NCBI RefSeq assembly: GCF_023343835.1
Contig: NC_064471.1
Span: forward strand, 4,887,598-4,951,597
From: Lagopus muta
Taxonomy: Eukaryota; Chordata; Aves; Galliformes; Phasianidae
Direction of reading: 5' to 3'
DNA: 64,000 nt
The position numbers were made by a program, and so were the translations under genes. Below the pieces are notes generated by a model. That model saw only the letters and a program-made list of their open reading frames with translations, ran no database searches and had not been told where the DNA came from. How positions within the stretch are numbered: position 1 is the first letter of the stretch; every line of letters begins with the position of its first letter. Below, piece by piece: positions 17,671-30,326 of the stretch.

Positions 17671-19412
17671 ATATTTGGTGGCACTGGCCAAGGCCCTGGA
17701 ACCAGTATGGACAAGATGCGATGTAAAAGCCATCTGCACTGCTCCTGGAGAGAGGGCCCCCACTTGGAGTCTTTGTCAAAGGGTCTCAGGAGAGATATGA
17801 GGCCGACCCCTTGTATTCTGGAGGTGAGCATACAGGGGGTCAGAAGAGGGCTACACTCCAAAGGAAAAGGAGATCTTAGCTGCGTATGAGAGGGTTCAGG
17901 CTGCTTCCGAAGTAACTGGTACTGAAACTCAGCTCTGTCTATCATCTCAACTACCAGCGTTGAACTGGATGTTTAAGGGAAAGGTTCCCTCCACCCATCA
18001 TGCTACTGATGCCACTTGGAGTAAGTGGATTGCGTTGAGTATGCAATGAGCTCAGATGGGGAACCTCAGCCGTCCAGGAATCCTAGAGGTGATCATGGAC
18101 TGGCCTGAATGTAAGAAGTTTGGAACGTCACCAGCAGAAGAGGTACTGTGTGCTAAAGAAGCCCCACCATACAATGAACTACCAGAAAATGAAAAAAGAA
18201 ATATGCTGTGTTCATAGATGGATCATGTCGTATCATGGGAAAGCATCACAAATGGAAAGCTGATGTGTGGAGTCCTACATGACTTGTTGCAGAGGCCACT
18301 GAAGGAAAAGGAGAATCAAGCCAATTTGCAGAGGTAAAGGTTGTCCAACTGGCCCTAAATGTTGCTGAGCGGGAGAAGTGGCCAATGCTTTATCTTTACG
18401 CTGACTCATGGATGGTGGCAAATGCCTTATGGGGGCGGTTACAACATTGGGAGCAAAACAAGTGGCAAAAAAAGGGGTAAATCTGTTTGGGCTGCTGATC
18501 TGTGGAAAGACAGATACAACATACAAATGGGGGCTAGAGAATGAGGGGTGGACTTAATTATGGATGCTATTGCATAGGTTATTCATGACTGTGACACATG
18601 CACTGCAATTAAACAAGCCAAGCGGATGAAACCTCTCTGGGGGGAAGGGCAATGGCAAATGCATAATTATGGGGTGGTGTGGCAGGTTGATTATATCACC
18701 TTGCCACAAACCTGCGATGGTAAATGTTATGTGCTTACTATGGTGGAGGTAAACACTGGGTGGCTTGAAACATGCAGTACCCCATGCTACCTCCCGAAAC
18801 ACCATATTGCGTCTTGAGAAACAAGTCCTGTGGCAACATGGCACTCCAGTAAGAATTATGTCGGATAATATAAATCATTTCAAAAATTCTCTTTTAAGCA
18901 CTTGGGCCAAAGATCATGGCATCGAGTGGATTTATCATATCCCCTATCATGTACCAGCTTCTGGTAAAATTGAACGATACAGTGGGTTGTTAAAAACTGT
19001 TGAAAGCAATGGGTGGCAGAACATTTAAGCATTGGGAGAAGCATTTGGCAGAAGCCACCTGATTGGCCAATACTAGAGGAACTATCAATCACAATGGTCT
19101 TGCCCAATCCAGCTCCCTACATACTGTAGAGGGAGATAAGGTCCCTGTAGCACATGTAAAGAGGATGCTGGGAAAAGCGTTTCGGATCTTTCCAGTGTCT
19201 GGAAAGGGCAAACCTCTTTGTGGAACTGTTTTTCTCAGGGACCTGGGTCCACTTGGTGGGTGATGCAGAAAAATGGAGATGTTCAGTGTGTACCACAAGG
19301 GAATTTGATGTTGGTGGAGTGCAGTCAGTAATTCCATGTATATATGTGTGTGTGTTTCTACTGCATGTTAATTATTATTTGTTTGTTTAGTGATGTGGAA
19401 TAAGGGGTGAAA
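17671..19412 (+). pseudogene. pol: A-iii pol remnant: RT connection, RNase H, integrase
   Basis: The deletion runs from the primer site straight to the RT connection region. The rest follows family A Pol: LNWMFKGKVPSTHHATDATW (about 17950), RNase H (about 18205-18515), then a jump from the LWKD region to the integrase zinc-finger Cys pair (HDCDTCTAI-like, about 18580). The integrase core follows (WQVDYITLP; the DNGTHF segment is altered to DNINHF; GKIERYSG). Frameshifts and stops occur throughout. The polypurine tract GGAATAAGGGGTG lies at 19398-19410. Confidence 0.85.
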
Positions 19413-19666
19413 TGCCACCATTTTGTGATTTTTGTTGTTGGTGCTCCACATCATAACACCTTGTAGTGCACTGGGAGTTTAAAGAGTTAATGCTCCAGTT
19501 CTGTGGACCATGTATAGTTCCGGGTACCTGGTTCTCAGAAGAGAAGAGGAACTATGCCTCCCAGAATACTTCATTGCTGTGTTTCGGTTTTCTGTTTAGA
19601 GGGAAAGATAAAACTACTCGGGAGTCACACATCTGCTCCTTCTTTTTCTGCTTGTCTCTGCAGTGT

Positions 19667-20182
19667 TGTCACGGTTTTATGATTTTTGTTTATCGGTATT
19701 CCACATCATAACATCATGTAGTACACTGGGAGATAAGGTGTTTATGCTCAAGTTCCGGGTACCTGTCTGGAAGAAAACTACATTCCCCAGAGGGGCTTTC
19801 CAGTCAGAGAGGAGGTATAACTCCTGGCAAGGTCACCTGATGCACTCTTCTTCATCTGCTTTCCTCCTGTCTCCCTGCTGCTCAACTGGACTGCGCATCT
19901 CACCTCAGTGTTGTGGTGAGGCCTATCCACCTTTTGGACATTGTCTCTCTCATTGCATTTGATTTATTAGCTCCAATTCTAATGATATTGTATTATGGTG
20001 TGCTATCTTGCATTCCGATACTATATTTAGTAAATTAGTTTGTTTCTCCTCAGATCGTTGCCACTGATTTTTTAATTATTTTGGGGTCCCCTGTTCCCCT
20101 TTTCCAGAGGCGCGGTTTTTGCAAAATCCCTCCGCCCCGCTAGTCACGGAACTGAGCCTAACCAGCCCATAAACCGTTGACA
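19667..20182 (+). mobile_element. Solo family A LTR nested in the A-iii 3' LTR
   Basis: Complete TGTCACGGTTTTATG to CCGTTGACA, same family as the A-ii LTR and same strand as its host LTR. Flanks AGTGT (19662-19666) and GGTGT (20183-20187) form a 5-bp target duplication with one change. Confidence 0.87.
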
Positions 20183-20464
20183 GGTGTGTGCTCCCAAGCC
20201 ATTTCCCCTTCATCATTAGAGTAAGGCCTTCGGTTTTGGACATTCTCATATATTCCATTTATGATCTTCAATTCCAATTATATTCTATCATATTGTATCT
20301 TGCATTCCGCTTTCATATTTAGTAAATTATTTTTCTCCCTTAGTTCGTAGCCTCTGGTGTTTGTTTTTTAGACCCATTTCCTTACCTTTCTCCTTTTCCT
20401 CCTTTCTCCCTCTCCTGGGGCATGGGTCCGTGGGTCCCTCTGCCCCATTTAGTCACAGAACTGG

Positions 20465-20638
20465 TTGTTTACTGCCCCAATGTCTGTCTCATCCTTGACA
20501 TGCCTAGAGACAGTGGTAAGGATAAGTTGTTCCATCACCTTTCCAGGGATGGAGCTGAGGCTGACCCGTCTGCAGTTACCCACGTCCTCCTTCTTGCCCT
20601 TTTTGAAGTCTGGAGTGACATTGGCTTTTTTGCTTTTG
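20465..20638 (-). mobile_element. CR1 RT fragment inside the A-iii 3' LTR
   Basis: The minus strand encodes TPDFKKGKKEDVGNCRRVSL and IPGKVMEQLILTTVSRH, an internal part of CR1 RT. It has no CR1 3' tail. It is bordered by approximately 33-bp near repeats of LTR sequence (20430-20463 and 20639-20672, gggtccctc...ttagtcacagaac). Confidence 0.75.
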
Positions 20639-20697
20639 CGGGTCCCTCCATCCATTTAGTCACAGAACCAGGCTGTATCAGCCCAAAACCACTGACA

Positions 20698-22237
20698 ATC
20701 CCATAGAAATGAAAATGACTGCCGGAAGGCTGAGGTATGGCTACTTCATTTGGGTGATAACAGCATGGTGTGTTTCATTTAACGTCACATTTTACTTTGG
20801 TTACACAGTTGCTATGACAAAACTTTCTGAAATTATTTGTTTTTGCATGCAGTTGCAGTATCTTAAGAGGTGTATCTTAATGAAATTTAAGACCTTGGCA
20901 TCCACATGTGCAAACCAACACAAAGGTGTCATGTCACGTGTAGATCTTCCCATAAAGGAAAAATATGTGAAATTGGTGACTTGAAAATTGATTTCCTGAC
21001 TCTTCCTCACCAGTATTTACATCAGCTTGGGCAGCTTTCTCACTGACATCCTAGGACTACATTTGCACAAGTACTTGGTGCCTAAAGATGCCCACTCTGC
21101 AATTTTCTAAAAGTTTTCAGTGCAAATGAAGCTGCTGCCTTACTCTAGCCAATTCTTAAGTCCACTTGCTAATATTAGGCACCCAAACTCATTTGTAAAT
21201 CTTGTTTCTCATGAATGCAGAAATGTTCTGATTTTCTTGTTATACATCGTACACTCGTATTAGGATTTCCTTAATTTTTCACTCTTAAACGTGGCTTTGT
21301 GCAGCTCTTTGCATCACAGCACATGATCTGCACCCCTGCCCACCTGTAGAAGATAGGAATTAGCTTAAGGGAAAAATGTAAAAGGCCTAGTAGAACTGGG
21401 GATCAAATAATCATAATCATAGAAATTTAGGGGGACTTTGTAGGAGGTTAGATTAAATTCTAAAAGGGAACAGAAACAGGGTTGGGTAAAACCCACCAAC
21501 GGAAGTCAGAACATAAGCTGCTTACGAGGAGACTACTGGCCTCCTCCCCTGTATAGCCCCAGGCTAAATTTGGGCAAAAATCCAACCATAATTTAGTATA
21601 GAAGAAAAGAAGGGGTAGTCAGTGGGTAACTTTTGAAGACTCTTCTGACAACAGAGAATGAACAGGACCTTGAAAAGATGGAGTATCGCTAGACAAAGCA
21701 AAGATGAAATGACAGACTCATGGCCTTTGACTCACACGCATGGAGACTTAGAGGGAACAGACCCTGAGAAAGATCAGGGATGGGAGGGAAAAAGGAAGGC
21801 CAGGTCACTTATTATGAGACAGTGCCTAAAATGATATTGATACGTGCAGAACATCAAAGTTCAGGGCTCTACCAGTATGGTAGTAGTTCAGCATATATGC
21901 TGATGATTATGTGAATGAAACAAGAACCTAAGGCACCCCTCTGACTCTCTGACAGTCTTTAACATCAGAAAAGCAGGCACTTCATTTCTTTCACTTTTCT
22001 AATTTTTTTAAAATTATTTTTTGCTTAACTATTTGGACCACTCACTGGATAAGAAATTGGCTGAATGCTTTACTGCAGGTTCTAACATCCCTTATACATA
22101 TACAAAAGTTTTCTCTTGTAACATTCTCACCTCCCTTTACATGTCAACAAAACATTCCACAAACGGTCCTTAAACATGCATGCCGGTGTTTATCCAATCA
22201 GAGTCATGAGTCATTCCTAGCCATGCACTCTTCCTCA
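20698..22237. other. Unrecognised, possibly unique sequence
   Basis: About 1.5 kb with only short open frames and no recognised domain, RNA gene or repeat. It is the right flank of A-iii. Confidence 0.45.
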
Positions 22238-22289
22238 AATCATAGAATGATAGAATTGCTCAGGTTGGAAAAGACCATAAAGATCATAG
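22238..22289 (-). mobile_element. CR1 3'-terminal snippet
   Basis: atcatagaatgatagaattg followed by caggttggaaaagaccataa is a CR1 3' terminus, cut by the adjacent LTR. Confidence 0.75.
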
Positions 22290-22870
22290 TGAGAAACTAT
22301 GAAAAATAGTCACAAAATTCAGGTTAGGCAAGGATCTTAGTGATAGCAGCAAAGTTTATTCATTATTGCAATAACAGGCACACGCCCCCTATTGGCAAGG
22401 GAGAAATTGCGCACCGGTCAGCATAATTCATTGCCTCATATATTCTAAACCCAATGCAGGTAATGCTCTCCTGGCGCTCGCTCATAGGTTGAGCATCTCA
22501 GGCTCACAGCTTCCCCGATGCTGTTGCTATGATACGTTTCCATATAAGGTCCAGTACCAACCTGTTGTTTCTTGGTATGTTTTGTACTTTCCCATGGAGA
22601 TAGGAGGGCAATATTTCCAAGAGTGAGCACATTTGTTCTGTCCTGTGCTAGGCTCTCTCTCCACCCTGCATATTTGCCTTATCTTGTGCCTGGCTCAATT
22701 CTTCCCCAGTCAGAACGCCCCAAATCTTTAAATTCTTAATCTATTCAGCAACTTTCTCAGTGGAAGAAAAACAGCTTTTTCACAAGAGGATTATAAGTTC
22801 AGTAAAGGCCTATACTACATACAGAAAATACTGGATGCTTCTACTGCAAAAACACAATCTACCTCTCACA
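22290..22870 (-). repeat. 3' LTR of a beta-type element (family D)
   Basis: Plus-strand ends are TGAGAAACTA and CCTCTCACA. The reverse strand of gcagcaaagtttattcatta gives AATAAA as a polyadenylation signal (about 22350). A polypurine tract (reverse of attccccctctttttctttt) adjoins at 22871-22890, marking this as the 3' LTR of the env-bearing minus-strand element to the right. Confidence 0.82.
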
Positions 22871-24040
22871 ATTCCCCCTCTTTTTCTTTTTACCCTCTTG
22901 TGTTTTTGCATCAAACTATGAAACACTTCTAATATAGTAGAACTATCTTACTAGCCTAGTTTGATGATTGATTGCAATTATCTATGAAAACTAATTGTCT
23001 CGCAATTTTCCAAACTCTAATATATAATATTATTATTAAGAGTAAGCAGATCAGGCATAAAATCAAAATAACCACAATAGGATGCAGAATCTTATTGAAA
23101 AGCCCTGTTGCAGGGGGTGACCATCCAAAAAGAACATCCCACCATTGTTGTTCTTCATCTTTCTGTACCCGTTCCTTTATTTGATGTATTTCCTTCACAT
23201 CATGGTGTGCTGTGATCAGAGTTCTCATCCATTCTCTTTGGATTGCTTCTGTAACTGTTTCAGGCCCTTATGTTATAACAACTTCTTCACCTTTGTAATA
23301 TTCATTCCGATGCGAACTGGTAGTAAACCTTGGATCAATGCATAATCAGACTGTAGTAGCTGATATGAGGCTGATATACAGGTACAGTATATGTAAAATC
23401 ACACCCTGTTATTCTGGGGAAGTTACAAATAGAAAGATTAGCATGAGTTCCAGTATCTATGGTATCATTATTAATCACAATGTAATTATAATGTGTCCTC
23501 ATACAAACACAGCCTTTTCCTACATAGATCAATATCATTTCAGGTCTTTCATTAGGATGGATTCCAAAATGGCATACATTCTGTTCTGTGTCAAGACAAA
23601 TATCCCGGGCCCTGATGGTGTTGCTTTCACAAATAAATCCTTGCTGAGTTCTTACTGCACAGGTGCTGACATCAACCATCTCCCATTTCTCAGCTTTGCA
23701 ATAGTCCCATTCTCAGTGTTCAATAGTGTAAAGAACAGATTCATCTTGATTTACACCTAAGGCGATATACAGTGTACACTAATGTTTGGGCTATGGTCAT
23801 CACAAATGCTGTGATAGAGTCTTGTATCAGGACATAGGTGAAATTAACCTGGCAAAAAGCAGAGCTAGGACCCTGTGCTCGAAGAGAGAAAACTTCTGGC
23901 TGCTCAAGGAACTGCTGAGTGGGATCCCCTGGGAAACTGTCCTTCAGGGCATGAGCATAGATCAAAGCTGGCAGCTCTTTAAGGACATTTAAAGAGTGCA
24001 CTCTGAGAGTGCAACGGATCTCCATCCCTGACAGAAGAAG
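22871..24040 (-). pseudogene. env: Envelope gene remnant (SU and TM), family D
   Basis: The minus strand carries a broken envelope. The 3' part (23228-22956) encodes a TM subunit end with QQWWDVLFGWSPP, a membrane span (HPIVVILILCLICLLLIIIL) and a short tail. Upstream (23679-23335) is a cysteine-rich segment with DICLDTEQNVCHF and YVGKGCVCMRT, and 24025-23741 gives further ectodomain. The same cysteine-rich segment recurs at 50283-50570. An env lies just after the beta-like integrase at 53.7 kb. I therefore infer a betaretrovirus-like origin. It is multiply frameshifted. Confidence 0.75.
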
Positions 24041-24065
24041 TCGAGCAGGGGAGACAGGTGACGGT

Positions 24066-24137
24066 TGTATAATATTATTTTTATTTTATGATCTCAGCTA
24101 TCATAGTTCTTTTTGGGAGTCCTTCTACTTAACTTGG
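24066..24137 (+). repeat. Orphan 5'-end fragment of a family C LTR
   Basis: TTGTATAATATTATTTTTAT through TTGGGAGTCCTTCTACTTAA matches the first part of U3 of the family C LTR at 36515-37174. Neither LTR terminus is present. A similar orphan piece lies at 49191-49271. Confidence 0.8.
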
Positions 24138-25623
24138 GGAAGTTAAGTAGAGGGAACTGTTGGTGTGCGGTACCCTATGCACTTGACGAAGTGCCAGCAG
24201 TACACCCCTATTAATCCGAGATAGGAGTATAGTACTCCTGAGGGATTGGGCCCAAAATCCGAGAATCAGAGTGTGGTAACCTGTGAGCTGGGGAGTTCAC
24301 AGTGGCATTCTGGGGGGATGGGTAATAGGAGTTCCCGAGAGCAGGGGAAAAAGGTTCCAGGAATGGTGCCTAGAGATAGCCAGCCCCTTGGTTGAAGTGC
24401 TTCAAAATTGGAAAATAATCCCAAAACTAGGGAAAAGAACAGGGAAAAGATGTTTAAATACTGTATGCAGTAGAGAGCCACTACAGGGAAAATAATTATT
24501 TTGACCAAAATAGGAGTCTGACAAAAATTGGGCCAATCGGACTTTGTATTTATATGTAAACAGTAGACTCCTTTTTCTGAAACAGAACTGGCTTAGGTCG
24601 CTTAATGAGTGCAAGAAGTAAAGAAATGTTCCTCGCGAAGAGTCAAAATTCAAAAGAAATAGGAAAGAGAAGCAGAAAGATCATAAATGGGATCCCTTAG
24701 ATAACTTCCCCCCCCCTCAATTTCTAAAGCAGTACAATTTCTAAAGCGGTGGTGACCTCTCCAGAGGAGGAGAGTGGGTGCTGCTGATCTGTGCAGGTCC
24801 TGGAGAGAAGATGCGCTCTCGATTACTGAGGGAGTTGGAGTAATGCAAATGGGACCTGGAGAGTTTTCCTTTCTCTAATACTAACCTTACTAATACTTCA
24901 CTTTGTCTTCTTAGGGCAGTCACAGGTCAAAGGGAAATAGGGTATGCTAATGCCTGCTGTTTTTACTAGAAGAGAAGTTAGGAGTTTCAAGAAGAATTCC
25001 TTAATTGAGGATCCTATAAGTGTAGCAGAACAATTAGATCAATTTCTAAGGCCTAATTTCTAGTCATGGATGGAAATGATGTTTATCACTGATATGTTGT
25101 TTATAGGAGAAGGAGGTTGGCAGCTATGCAAGTGTGGGAAACGAATACAGAGGGAAGGTTGGGCTCTGGAGGGAGGCAGAGAGAGGAAGGATCCTGAGGA
25201 TAAATTGTACTGATTATTGTCACTGTCTTTGTGATTGTTAAATGTTTATGTCGTGAATGTGTTATGTCGTGTACGAGGCTGTTATGGAACAAGGGGTGTC
25301 TGAAGTGATATGAGAAGACCCCCTGGGTTGTATTTTGGCTCACTGGAGAAACATTGTTGGTGAGCCAGGGGGAATATTGAATAAGAAACCAGGAATGTAA
25401 ATGGAGTAATGGGACCAGTTGTATAACTGAGTATCCTAATCATGAGACCAAGTGCTGGGTGTTTGTGGAAGTTGAGGAATTGTGTTGTTTGATTTGTGGA
25501 TTTTGAAGGCACTGGGAGAAACTGTCTTAATGGTATGTGGAAATTATGTGGAAATGCAGTTTTTAATAGTATGTGGAAATGCAATTTTAATGGTATGCGG
25601 AAATGCAGTTGTTAATGGTGTGG
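24138..25623 (+). pseudogene. gag: Gamma-like leader and gag remnant
   Basis: ATG at 24318 opens MGNRSSREQGKKVPG, a myristoylation-type matrix start, followed in shifted frames by LQNWKIIPKLGKRTGKR. Further right (25310-25600) the sequence parallels the gag remnants at 31820 and 43500: a TPLGCIL-type region, then gtatcctaatcatgagacca and tttgatttgtggattttgaa. Many stops. It is abutted at 25624 by an oppositely oriented LTR. Confidence 0.65.
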
Positions 25624-26270
25624 TGTTGGACATATCCAAGTAATTTTGTCAGGACAGTATCTCTGATAAAAGCAGAATTTATTCGCGATTGCAATGGCGG
25701 GCGTCCCGCAAGTAGGACAACATGACAGCCTTTATACCCGGTTTTCTCCCCCTTGCCTCCCCCCTCCCCTGTTTCCCCAATGGCTGGGTACTCCAGGTTC
25801 ACAATCTTATCAGGAGGTTTACATTTGCTATTTACTTGTTAATTTATTTGTTATCTGGTGCCAGTCAGTAGTCATCCTGTTGTTTCCAAGATGTCTTCTT
25901 GGTGCTCTCCTTGTCCTATTGATATGGTGATTTTCTTTAAAGTCATTATCGTTAAACAAAGAGCACTGGGGGATGATGTCAGGCCTTCCCAATGTCTCTT
26001 GAGGCGCTTCCTCGGGCATGCCGTGGCTTGTTCTCAGGTTTGCTCTTGTGCAGGATATTCTTGCAGTGTGTATGGCAAAATATACATATATAAACATATA
26101 TACAGTGTGCGTTCCTGGGAAGGTTCGTCTAGAGGATAAGTGATGTAAACTTATCAGAGATCTTCCCCAAGTTAAGTAGAGGGACTCACAAAAAGAACTA
26201 TGATAGCAGAGATCATAAATAAAAATAATAATATAAAATTCTAATGCAGAAACAACATTTGATTCCCACA
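25624..26270 (-). repeat. Family C 3' LTR
   Basis: Plus-strand ends TGTTGGACATATCC and TTTGATTCCCACA, so TGTGGGAATC...CCAACA on the element strand (647 bp). Polypurine tract at 26271-26290 (reverse of attccccccttttt). The AGAATTTATTCGC region holds a polyadenylation-type signal. It ends the env remnant at 26271-26719. Confidence 0.87.
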
Positions 26271-26719
26271 ATTCCCCCCTTTTTCTTTTTTTATACATTG
26301 TTGATTTCTGCAATTCTTTTTTAAGGTTCACTTTTATAGAGATCACCTTCGTCTTCACATTCTTTATCTCCCATCTCCTCTAATACCATAATTTTATCCA
26401 AAGGTAATGGCTCCATTGGTGTTTGCTTCAATAGTGCTCTCTCTATCAATCACTCTACTAGTCCCCTCACAAAGGGGATAACACAGCAACCAGTGGCCAT
26501 CAGGGCTCCTGATACAACTATCAAAGAAGTAAATGTGGATACAGTCACCCCTTTCCATTCACCAAACCAGGACTCCAACCATCCAGTGACAGAAGTATCT
26601 ATTCCTGATTTTTCTGCCACTTCATTGACAAGGGTGGTACCAAGCCCTTGCAATGCCTTCGTTATTATGTCATCCAGAGCTGTGTTATTGGGATGAAGGT
26701 GCAACAACGGGTACCCAGC
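26271..26719 (-). pseudogene. env: Family C envelope TM C-terminus
   Basis: The minus strand from 26707 encodes LLHLHPNNTALDDIITKALQ, SWFGEWKGVTVSTFTSLIVV (membrane-proximal region and span) and GCCVIPFVRGLVE. This fits a class I (gamma-type) TM with cysteines at the inner membrane edge. It is truncated at 26719 by the A-iv LTR. Near-identical sequence lies at 33781-34040. Confidence 0.83.
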
Positions 26720-27452
26720 TGTAACGGAGTTGACCAGATCAATCTATGTCCGTGACAGGGGCGACAGGCCTCTGCCCTCCCCCCCCCCCACCCCAATCCC
26801 ACAAAAATGGGAAGGAAGGAAGGGAGGAAAAGAACAGCGGCAACAATCTATGGAGGAAAACTTATTTTACTATAATATCGGAATACAAAATAACACAATA
26901 TATACAATTTAATTGAAATTGAGATTAATAAATCAGACAAGATGAGAGAGTTCCCGGGACAGAGTTGTTGTCAGCAACTGCGAAACTGCGAGACCCCCCC
27001 GCGGGGTCTGATGTGTTAAGCTCCCTCCCTGCTCTAATGATTGATGTGTGGTGTGTGCCTTTAGGGGCGTAGACGAAGTAATTAGGCTATATAAGGTAGT
27101 GTATACGTGTAATAAACGCCATTTGCTGCTCATCATATTGGTGTCACCTCAGTAAATGGCCAAGCTGCGGTCTCCCGGGGAATCGGAACAGGCGCGTACT
27201 GCAACACCGAGTCAAACCTGAAAAGCTTGGAACGGCTAGGAAAGCACCCTCCAGCACCCACTGCAAGGCAGCAAGAGAGCGCCCCCCCCACCCCAGAAGG
27301 GTCAGATCCCGTGACTGCTGTAATGTACAGGGATAGGTACTTGGAATTGGGGCAGTGACACTTTAATGCCCTGTACACTACATGATGTTTTGATGTGGAA
27401 TACTGAAACCCAGAAACAAAAAAAAAAAACAAAAAAACATAGACCCATGACA
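26720..27452 (-). repeat. A-iv left LTR (minus), carrying a nested solo LTR
   Basis: Ends TGTAACGGAGTTGACC and GACCCATGACA on the plus strand, followed by the polypurine tract at 27453. It belongs to the tRNA-Lys LTR subfamily, as at 29864-30320 and 56119-56603. It is inserted in the family C env after ACCCAGC. Confidence 0.85.
26966..27206 (+). mobile_element. Solo LTR (same family as 52961-53193) inside the A-iv LTR
   Basis: TGTTGTCAGC...ACTGCAACA, 241 bp, with GGCTATATAAGG (TATA) and GTAATAAACGCC (polyadenylation signal) in plus orientation. Flanks CAGAGT (26960-26965) and CCGAGT (27207-27212) form a 6-bp target duplication with one change. The host LTR is continuous across it. Confidence 0.9.
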
Positions 27453-29862
27453 TTCCACCCCTTATTCTTCATCGTTACATCATGCTTAAAATATATATAC
27501 ATATATACAAAAAAACAAAAAATGATAAAAATGCATTACACACATATGGCTATATACATATACATAGAATTAGTAACTGCACTCCCCCGGCATCAAGTTT
27601 CCTTGTGGTACACACTGAACATCCCCATTCTTCTGCATTACCCACCAAGTGGATCCTGGTCCCTGAGCAAAAACTGTACCACGGAGAGGTTTGCCCTTTC
27701 CAGAAGCTGGAAGAACCCAAACTGCCTTTCCTAACATGTTCTTTACATGTACAACAGGGACTTTATCTCCCTCTACGGTATGTAGGGAACTGGATTGGTT
27801 AGGACCATCACGATTGACAGATCCTCTGGTATTGACTAACCAGGTGGCTTCTGCCAAATGCTTCTCCCAGTGCTTAAATGTTCCGCCACCCAGTGCTTTT
27901 AGCATCGTTTTTAACAATCCATTGTACCGTTCAATTTTACCAGAGGCTGGTGCATGATAGGGAATATGGTAAATCCACTCAGTGCCATGATCTTTGGCCC
28001 AAGTATTTACAAGAGAATTTTTGAAATGAGTCCCATTATCTGACTCAATTCTTTCTGGGGTGCCATGTCGCCACAGGACTTGTTTCTCGAGACCCAGTAT
28101 GGTGTTTCGGGCAGTAGCATGGGGTACTGCATATGTTTCAAGCCACCCAGTGGTTGCCTCCACCATGGTGAGCACATAATGCTTACCATTGTGAGATCGT
28201 GGCAAGGTGATATAATCAACCTGCCATGCCTCCCCATATTTATACTTTTGCCATCGCCCTTCCCCCCAGAGAGGTTTCATCCTCTTGGCTTGTTTGATGA
28301 TGGCACATGTTTCACAGTTATGAATAACCTGTCAAATGGCATCCATAGTTAAGTCCACCCCTCGGTCTCTACCCCTTTTGTATGTTGCATCTCTCCCTTG
28401 ATGAACTGAGGTCTCATGGGCCCACCGAGCCAGAAATAATTCACCCTTGTTCTGCCAGTCCAGGTCTATTTGAGCCACCTCAATTTTGGCAGCTCGGTCT
28501 ACCTGTTGGTTGTTTTACTGTTCTTCAGTAGCCCGACACTTGGGCACATGAGCATCTACATGGCACACCTTTACAACCATAGTCTTTGTTCGGGCAGCAA
28601 TGTCTTTCCACAGTTCAGCAGCCCAAATAGGTTTACCCCTTCTTTGCCAGTTATTTTGCTCCCACTGCTGTAACCACCCCCATAAGGCATTTGCTACCAT
28701 CCATGAGTTAGTGAAAAGATAGAGCATTGGCCACCCCTCCCGTTCAGCGACATCTAAGGCCAGTTGGACAGCCTTTACCTCTGCAAATTGGCTTGATTCG
28801 CCTTTCCCTTCAGTGGCCTCTGCAACTTGTCGTGTGGGGCTCCACACAGCAGATTTCCATCTGCGATGCTTTCCCACAATACGACACGATCCATCTGTGA
28901 ACAGGGCATATTTCTTTTCATTCTCTGGTAGTTCATTGTATGGTGGGGCTTCTTTAGCACGTGATACTTCTTCTCCTGGTGGTGTTCCAAACTTTTTACC
29001 TTCAGGCCAGTCCATGATCACCTCTAGGATTCCTGGACGGCTGAGGTTCCCCACCCGTTCTCGTTGTGTAATCAGTGCAATCCACTTGCTCCAAGTGACA
29101 TCAGTTGCATGATGGGTGGAGGGAACCTTTCCTTTAAACATCCAGTTCAGCACTGGCAGTCGAGGTGCCAGAAGAAGCTGTGTGTCAGTACCGACTACTT
29201 CAGAAGCAGCCCGAACCCCCTCATATGCGGCTAAGATCTCCTTCTCAGTTGGAGTGTAGTGCTCTTCAGACCCTCTGTATGCCCGACTCCAGAATCCCAG
29301 GGGTCGGCCTTGGGTCTCTACTGAGGCTCTTTGCTACAAACTCCAAGTGGGACCGTTCTCTCCAGCAGCAGTATAGAGGATGTTCTTTATACGCTGTCCC
29401 GTCCGTACTGGCCCTAGGGCCACGGCACGGGCTATCTCCTGTTTAATCTGTCAAAAGCCTGCTGCTGCTCAGGCCCCATCTAAACTCATTTCTCATTCAT
29501 ATCACATAATAAAGGGGTCTTACAATGAGGCTATAGTTTGGAACATACATTCTCCGAAAGCCCACTGCACCCAGAAAAGATTGTGTCTCCCTTTTGCTTG
29601 TGGGTGGAGACATAGCAGTGATTTTGTCGATCACATCTGTCGGGATGTGACGACGGCCATCTTGCCACTTCATACCTAGGGACTGAATCTCCTGGGCAGG
29701 TCCTTTCACTTTGCTTCGCTTAATAGCAAAACCAGCACTCAGAAGAATTTGGATTATTCGCTCTCCTTTTGTAAAGACTTTTTCTGCTGTATCGCCCCAC
29801 ACAATGATATCATCAATGAACTGCAGGTGCTCAGGAGCACTGCACTGTTCCAATACAGTTTG
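27453..29862 (-). pseudogene. pol: A-iv pol 3' half: RT, RNase H, integrase
   Basis: Minus-strand Pol from the RT catalytic box (LQFIDDIIVWGDT, about 29830) through connection, RNase H (FTDGSCRIVGKHRRW; YLFTNSWMVAN, where the third catalytic Asp is Asn) and integrase (28280-27570: WQVDYITLP, ESDNGTHFKN, GKIERYNG) to the polypurine tract. The integrase core is open for 236 codons. Frameshifts interrupt the connection and the zinc-finger region. Its 5' partner lies on the opposite strand at 29864-31757. Confidence 0.87.
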
Positions 29863-29863
29863 T

Positions 29864-30320
29864 TTGTTTCTATTTTGGGTTTCAGTATTCCACATCAAAA
29901 CATCATGTAGTGTACGGGGCATTAAAGTGTCACTGCCCCAATCCCAGGTACCTATCCCTGTACATTACAGAAGTCACGGGATCTGGCCCTTCAGGGTGGG
30001 GGGGGCGCTCTCTTGCCGCCTGGCATTGGGTGCTGGAGGGTGCTTTCCTAGCCGTTCCAAGCTGTTCAGGTTTGAATCGGACCCGGGAACTCTCTCCCTC
30101 ATCTTGTCTGATTTATTCATCTCAATTTCAATTAAATTGTATATATTGTGTTATCTTGTATTCCGGTATTGTAGTAAAATAAGTTTTCCTCCATAGATTC
30201 TTCCCGCTGTTCTTTTCCTCCCTTCCTTCTTTCATATTTTTTTGGGACTGGGGTGGGAGGGAGGGCAGAGGCCTGTCGCCCCTGTCATGGACATAGATTG
30301 ATCTGGTCAACTCCGTGACA
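29864..30320 (+). repeat. A-iv 5' LTR, plus strand, missing its first ~30 bp
   Basis: From a T-rich join into GGGTTTCAGTATTCCACATC and on to CTCCGTGACA. Same subfamily as 56119-56603, but the TGTCATGG start is absent at the junction with the oppositely oriented pol. Confidence 0.85.
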
Positions 30321-30326
30321 GATTTT

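Larger units (their letters stand above)
19413..20697 (+). repeat. A-iii 3' LTR, interrupted by a solo LTR and a CR1 piece
   Basis: The outer LTR occupies 19413-19666 and 20183-20697 (TGCCACCATTTTGTG... to ...CCACTGACA). A younger family A solo LTR fills 19667-20182, and a CR1 RT fragment lies at about 20465-20638. Confidence 0.8.
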
